Positions 54,327 through 57,738 of a DNA stretch of 57,738 nt are shown piece by piece (position 1 is the stretch's first letter; each line of letters starts with the position of its first letter). The translations under genes were made by a program, and so were the position numbers. The notes beneath the pieces are model-generated. The model did not search any database and was not told the origin of the DNA. It saw only the letters and a program-made list of their open reading frames with translations. The stretch spans positions 1 to 57,738 of the forward strand of contig CAJYJW010000343.1 of assembly GCA_913775025.1 (NCBI GenBank). The letters run 5' to 3'. The stretch is from an uncultured Sphingomonas sp. (lineage in GTDB: Bacteria > Pseudomonadota > Alphaproteobacteria > Sphingomonadales > Sphingomonadaceae).

Positions 54327-56252
54327 CTAGATCTCCACCTGGCTGCCCAGCTCCACGACGCGATTTGTGGGCAGGCGAAAGAATTCCATCGCGCTTTCCG
54401 CGTTCCGCAGCATCCAGCTGAACAGCTTTTCGCGCCACAACGCCATACCCGGCCGTTCGGAGGCGAGCAGCGTCTGGCGGGACAGGAAGAAGCTGGTGTC
54501 CATCATCCGGAAATCGGGGCCGCACTGCTTGGTCAGGTTCAGCGCCGCCGGCACGTCCGGATCCTCCATGAATCCATAGCGCAGGATGAGCCGGTAGAAG
54601 CCCTGCCCCAGATCCTCCATCGAGGATGTGCGCTTCGTCATATCGACATAGGGCACGTCCTCGATCTTGACGGTCAGCAGCAGCACCCGCTCGTGCAGCA
54701 CCTTGTTGTGCTTGAGGTTATGCAGCAGCGCATGCGGCACCCCATCCGCGGAGGATGTCATGAACACGGCGGTGCCCGGCACCCGCGTCGCCGAATTGGC
54801 GGCGGATTTGACGAACACCTTCACCGGCATCGCCGCCTCGCGCATCCGCGCGATCATCAATTGCCGCCCACGCGCCCAGGTGGTCAGCATGGTGAAGGCG
54901 AAGATGCCCACCAGCAGCGGGAACCAGCCGCCATCGGGCACCTTGGTGAGGTTGGAGGCGAAATAGACACCATCCACCAGCAGGAAGATCGCGGTGAGCA
55001 GCCCGGCCAGCGGCAGCGGCCAGTTCCACACGCGGACGATCAGCACGCCGATCATGCAGGTGCTGATGAACATCGTGCCCGTCACCGCGATGCCATACGC
55101 GGCGGCGAGATTGGAGGACTGGCCGAACATCAGCACCAGCAGCATCACCATCACCATCAGCGCCCAGTTGGCGCTCGGCACGTAGATCTGCCCGGCGGCC
55201 GACGCGCTCGTATGCTCGATGCGGACGCGCGGCATCAGACCCAGTTGCACCGCCTGCTGCACCACCGAGAAAGCGCCCGTGATCACCGCCTGGCTGGCGA
55301 TCACGGTCGCCAGCGTGGCGAGGATCACCAACGGCAGCCGCCACTCGTCCGGCGCCATCAGAAAGAAGGGGTTCTCCGCCGCGCCCGGCTGGCGCAGCAG
55401 CAGCGCGCCCTGCCCCAGATAGTTCAGCATCAGCATCGGGAAGACCAGGCACAGCCACGCCGCGGAAATCGGCCGCCGGCCGAAATGCCCCATGTCGGCA
55501 TACAGCGCCTCCGCCCCCGTCACCGCCAGCACAACGGAGCCGAGCGCGAGGAAGGCGAGCACGTGATCGTGCGCGAAGAAGCGCACCGCCCATACCGGGT
55601 TGAGCGCGAAAAGCACTTCCGGATTGGCCACGATGCTGATCACGCCGAGAATGCCGATGGCGAGAAAATAGATCAGCATGACTGGGCCGAAGAATCGTCC
55701 GATCAGCGCCGTTCCGCGCGCCTGCAACATGAACAGGCCGATTAGGATGCCCACCGAGATCGGCAGCACGAATGGCGTGAAGTTCGGCTCCACCACCGCC
55801 AGCCCCTCGATCGCGGAGAGTACGGATATGGCAGGCGTGATCATGCAGTCGCCGAAGAACAGCGCGGTCGCCAGCACGCCCAGCATCACCAGCCCGCCCG
55901 TCCAGCGGCCGCCGCCGGTGCGGCGCTGGATCAGCGCCAGCAGCGCCAGGCTTCCGCCTTCGCCCTTATTGTCGGCACGCAGGATCAGCAGCACGTATTT
56001 TAGCGTGACGATCACGACCAGCGACCAGAAGATCAGGCTGAGCACGCCGTAGATGTGCAGCGGATCGACGGCGAGCGGATGGTGCCCGACGAAGATCTCC
56101 TTCATCGAATAGAGCGGGCTCGTCCCGATATCGCCATAGACCACGCCCACCGCGCCCAGCGCGAGCGCGGTAAGCCCGGACTTGCCGTGCCCGCCCCCAT
56201 CCGCCTGCTGCGCCGTGCCGGGGTCGATCGCGGCCGCCCCGCCATCACTCAT
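54327..56252 (-). CDS. kup: KUP family potassium uptake protein
   Basis: [25 protein letters not shown]; many TM segments. Confidence 0.95.
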   Translation of the reverse strand: MSDGGAAAIDPGTAQQADGGGHGKSGLTALALGAVGVVYGDIGTSPLYSMKEIFVGHHPLAVDPLHIYGVLSLIFWSLVVIVTLKYVLLILRADNKGEGGSLALLALIQRRTGGGRWTGGLVMLGVLATALFFGDCMITPAISVLSAIEGLAVVEPNFTPFVLPISVGILIGLFMLQARGTALIGRFFGPVMLIYFLAIGILGVISIVANPEVLFALNPVWAVRFFAHDHVLAFLALGSVVLAVTGAEALYADMGHFGRRPISAAWLCLVFPMLMLNYLGQGALLLRQPGAAENPFFLMAPDEWRLPLVILATLATVIASQAVITGAFSVVQQAVQLGLMPRVRIEHTSASAAGQIYVPSANWALMVMVMLLVLMFGQSSNLAAAYGIAVTGTMFISTCMIGVLIVRVWNWPLPLAGLLTAIFLLVDGVYFASNLTKVPDGGWFPLLVGIFAFTMLTTWARGRQLMIARMREAAMPVKVFVKSAANSATRVPGTAVFMTSSADGVPHALLHNLKHNKVLHERVLLLTVKIEDVPYVDMTKRTSSMEDLGQGFYRLILRYGFMEDPDVPAALNLTKQCGPDFRMMDTSFFLSRQTLLASERPGMALWREKLFSWMLRNAESAMEFFRLPTNRVVELGSQVEI

Positions 56253-56467
56253 CGACGGATGGACCTTGCCATACGCATCGTTCGCCTGCCCGTTCTGTTC
56301 ATCCCGGCGAAAGGGCCGGGGCGATCGTCGCGGCGCCTAGCATGCCCCCCATTCCCCTGCAACGGGCGCCGGAGGCCGCGGTACGGCGTGCTCCCCTGCC
56401 GCAACCGGTTCGCCTGCCCATGGTGGAACAGGGAGCGAACACCGGACGTTCGGGCCCACGCAAGGAG

Positions 56468-56692
56468 ATGAGCATGTCCGCAACCGAAAACCCCAAGACC
56501 CATCCGACCTCCAACGCGGAAAAGGACCCGGATGACTGGACCACCGGCGACGAGGCGATGACCGGCGCGCAGGCGAGCTATCTGAAGACGCTGTGCGAGG
56601 AAGCGGGCGAGGAGTTCGACGAGACGCTGACCAAGGCGGATGCCTCCAAGCGGATCGACGCTTTGCAGGAAAAGACCGGCCGCGGAAAATAG
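56468..56692 (+). CDS. DUF3072-like protein
   Basis: DPDDWTTGDEAMTGAQASYLKTLCEEAGEEFDETLTKADASKRIDALQ. Confidence 0.85.
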   Translation: MSMSATENPKTHPTSNAEKDPDDWTTGDEAMTGAQASYLKTLCEEAGEEFDETLTKADASKRIDALQEKTGRGK

Positions 56693-56717
56693 TCCGACTT
56701 ACCTGCGGGGTCGGATG

Positions 56718-56751
56718 CCCGGTCGCGCCCGATGCTTCGGGCCCGACCGGG
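56718..56751. repeat. long imperfect inverted repeat flanked by 11-bp direct repeats
   Basis: CCCGGTCGCGCCCGA-tgct-TCGGGCCCGACCGGG; AAATAGTCCGA at 56687-56697 and 56752-56762. Confidence 0.65.
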
Positions 56752-56922
56752 AAATAGTCCGATCCGGGTCGTCGGCAGGGCATCGCAGCAAGAGAGCGAT
56801 GAGACGGCACTCATCCGACCGTCTTGCCCGCGTCCCTGTTTGCTTTGGGACCACCGGTGGCGCGCGCATCTAATGACGTGCGACCGAGCCTCATGGCGTA
56901 GCGTTCTGAGCCAGCGGACCGG

Positions 56923-57327
56923 TTATTTCTCCGTCACGGCGGAAGGGCCGAACCACCGCGCCAAAGCGGCACGGAAGGGACCGGCAGGTTCAACGCCGGC
57001 GAACAGCGTCAAGCAGGAACGAAGCTTCATCGCATCGACGGGCCCGAACACCGCCACCGGATCGGGTGGCGATACCGTCGACAGGGCAGACGTGATTTCA
57101 CGCAGCCTGGGGCCGAGCACGGGGTGGGCCAGATAGGCGTGCGCCTCGTCTGTACCAGAGATGGCGTAGCGCCGTGCCATATCGCTGTGGCCAAGCCCCG
57201 CCGATTGCGGAAAAATGAACCACATCCAGTGGCTACGCTTGGCCCCGGCGCGCACTTCCCTTAGCGCGACGGCATAGATTCCCTGTTGTGCCTCTACGAA
57301 GCGATCGAGATGATATGGATCGTTCAT
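56923..57327 (-). CDS. DUF1810-like protein
   Basis: YHLDRFVEAQQGIYAVALREVRAGAKRSHWMWFIFPQSAGLGHSDMARRYAI. Confidence 0.9.
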   Translation of the reverse strand: MNDPYHLDRFVEAQQGIYAVALREVRAGAKRSHWMWFIFPQSAGLGHSDMARRYAISGTDEAHAYLAHPVLGPRLREITSALSTVSPPDPVAVFGPVDAMKLRSCLTLFAGVEPAGPFRAALARWFGPSAVTEK

Positions 57328-57651
57328 GACGCCATAACGTCTCGCACCCGGGTTCGGCCAAGCCGACCACCGCGTCTTCCGCCACGCTTGCCAAAAATAC
57401 GGGTCTGACCAGCCATAGTCGATCCCGAAGGCGCGCCGGCACCGTTATCCGGTCGTGTCCCGACGTGACGATCCTGACCGTCGCCGGTCCACGGCCCTGA
57501 CAAGCGCGGCGGAGGGATATGCCTCGTCCGCGCCACCGCCCTGGTGATACCGTACAGGCACCGCGACCGGCATGCGGCCTAGCCAGATTGCGGGTAGCGT
57601 GCCGCGCCGCGCGAGGTAAGACGGCGCCGTTCTTCAAGGGAGATATGCCGC

Positions 57652-57738
57652 ATGGATCTCGGGCTCAGCGGTCGCAAGGCCATTCTCGTCGGCGCCAGCC
57701 ATGGCATCGGTCTTGCCACCGCCAAGGTGCTGGCAGCC
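57652..57738 (+). CDS. SDR family oxidoreductase (truncated by window end)
   Basis: MDLGLSGRKAILVGASHGIGLATAKVLAA (Rossmann GxxxGIG). Confidence 0.8.
   Translation, partial: MDLGLSGRKAILVGASHGIGLATAKVLAA

Noticed and set aside
1-57738. Retrons, diversity-generating retroelements, transposases, full-length rRNA or tRNA genes
   Set aside because: No reverse transcriptase, transposase or complete RNA gene signature seen among the ORFs or in the sequence read; only the tRNA-Val fragment at 35.8 kb.

Overview
The window has two parts. (1) About 1-35,855 is most of a temperate podovirus-like prophage in a GC-rich, sphingomonad-like alphaproteobacterium. Its left end lies outside the window. It has a leftward early operon, a CI/Cro-type switch, a recombination/replication block (VRR-NUC, PD-(D/E)XK nuclease, primase-helicase), a rightward late operon (terminase, portal, scaffold, SU10/DUF5309-like capsid, tail, internal proteins, lysis) and a leftward HNH / C5-methyltransferase block at the right end. 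That end abuts a truncated tRNA-Val(UAC) 3' fragment, the likely attR. (2) About 36.0-57.7 kb is chromosomal: two CoA-transferase subunits, ilvE, then a nearly complete exosortase A (XrtA)-associated exopolysaccharide locus, kup, small DUF genes and a truncated SDR gene. The most interesting unexplained signals are: (a) a 17-19 bp motif, ACACATTGGCGCTAGTCCC, found four times in the prophage, each time about 28-31 nt upstream of the first gene of a late module (a candidate phage-specific late control element); (b) nine copies of GTGCAAGACGCTTT in mixed orientation in about 310 bp directly after the primase-helicase gene, next to an AT-rich stretch (candidate replication origin); (c) two clusters of a TGCGATNRTCGCA operator (5 sites) flanking the repressor gene; (d) three signal-peptide-bearing proteins inside the structural operon. 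All family assignments come from reading the sequence; no database search was run.
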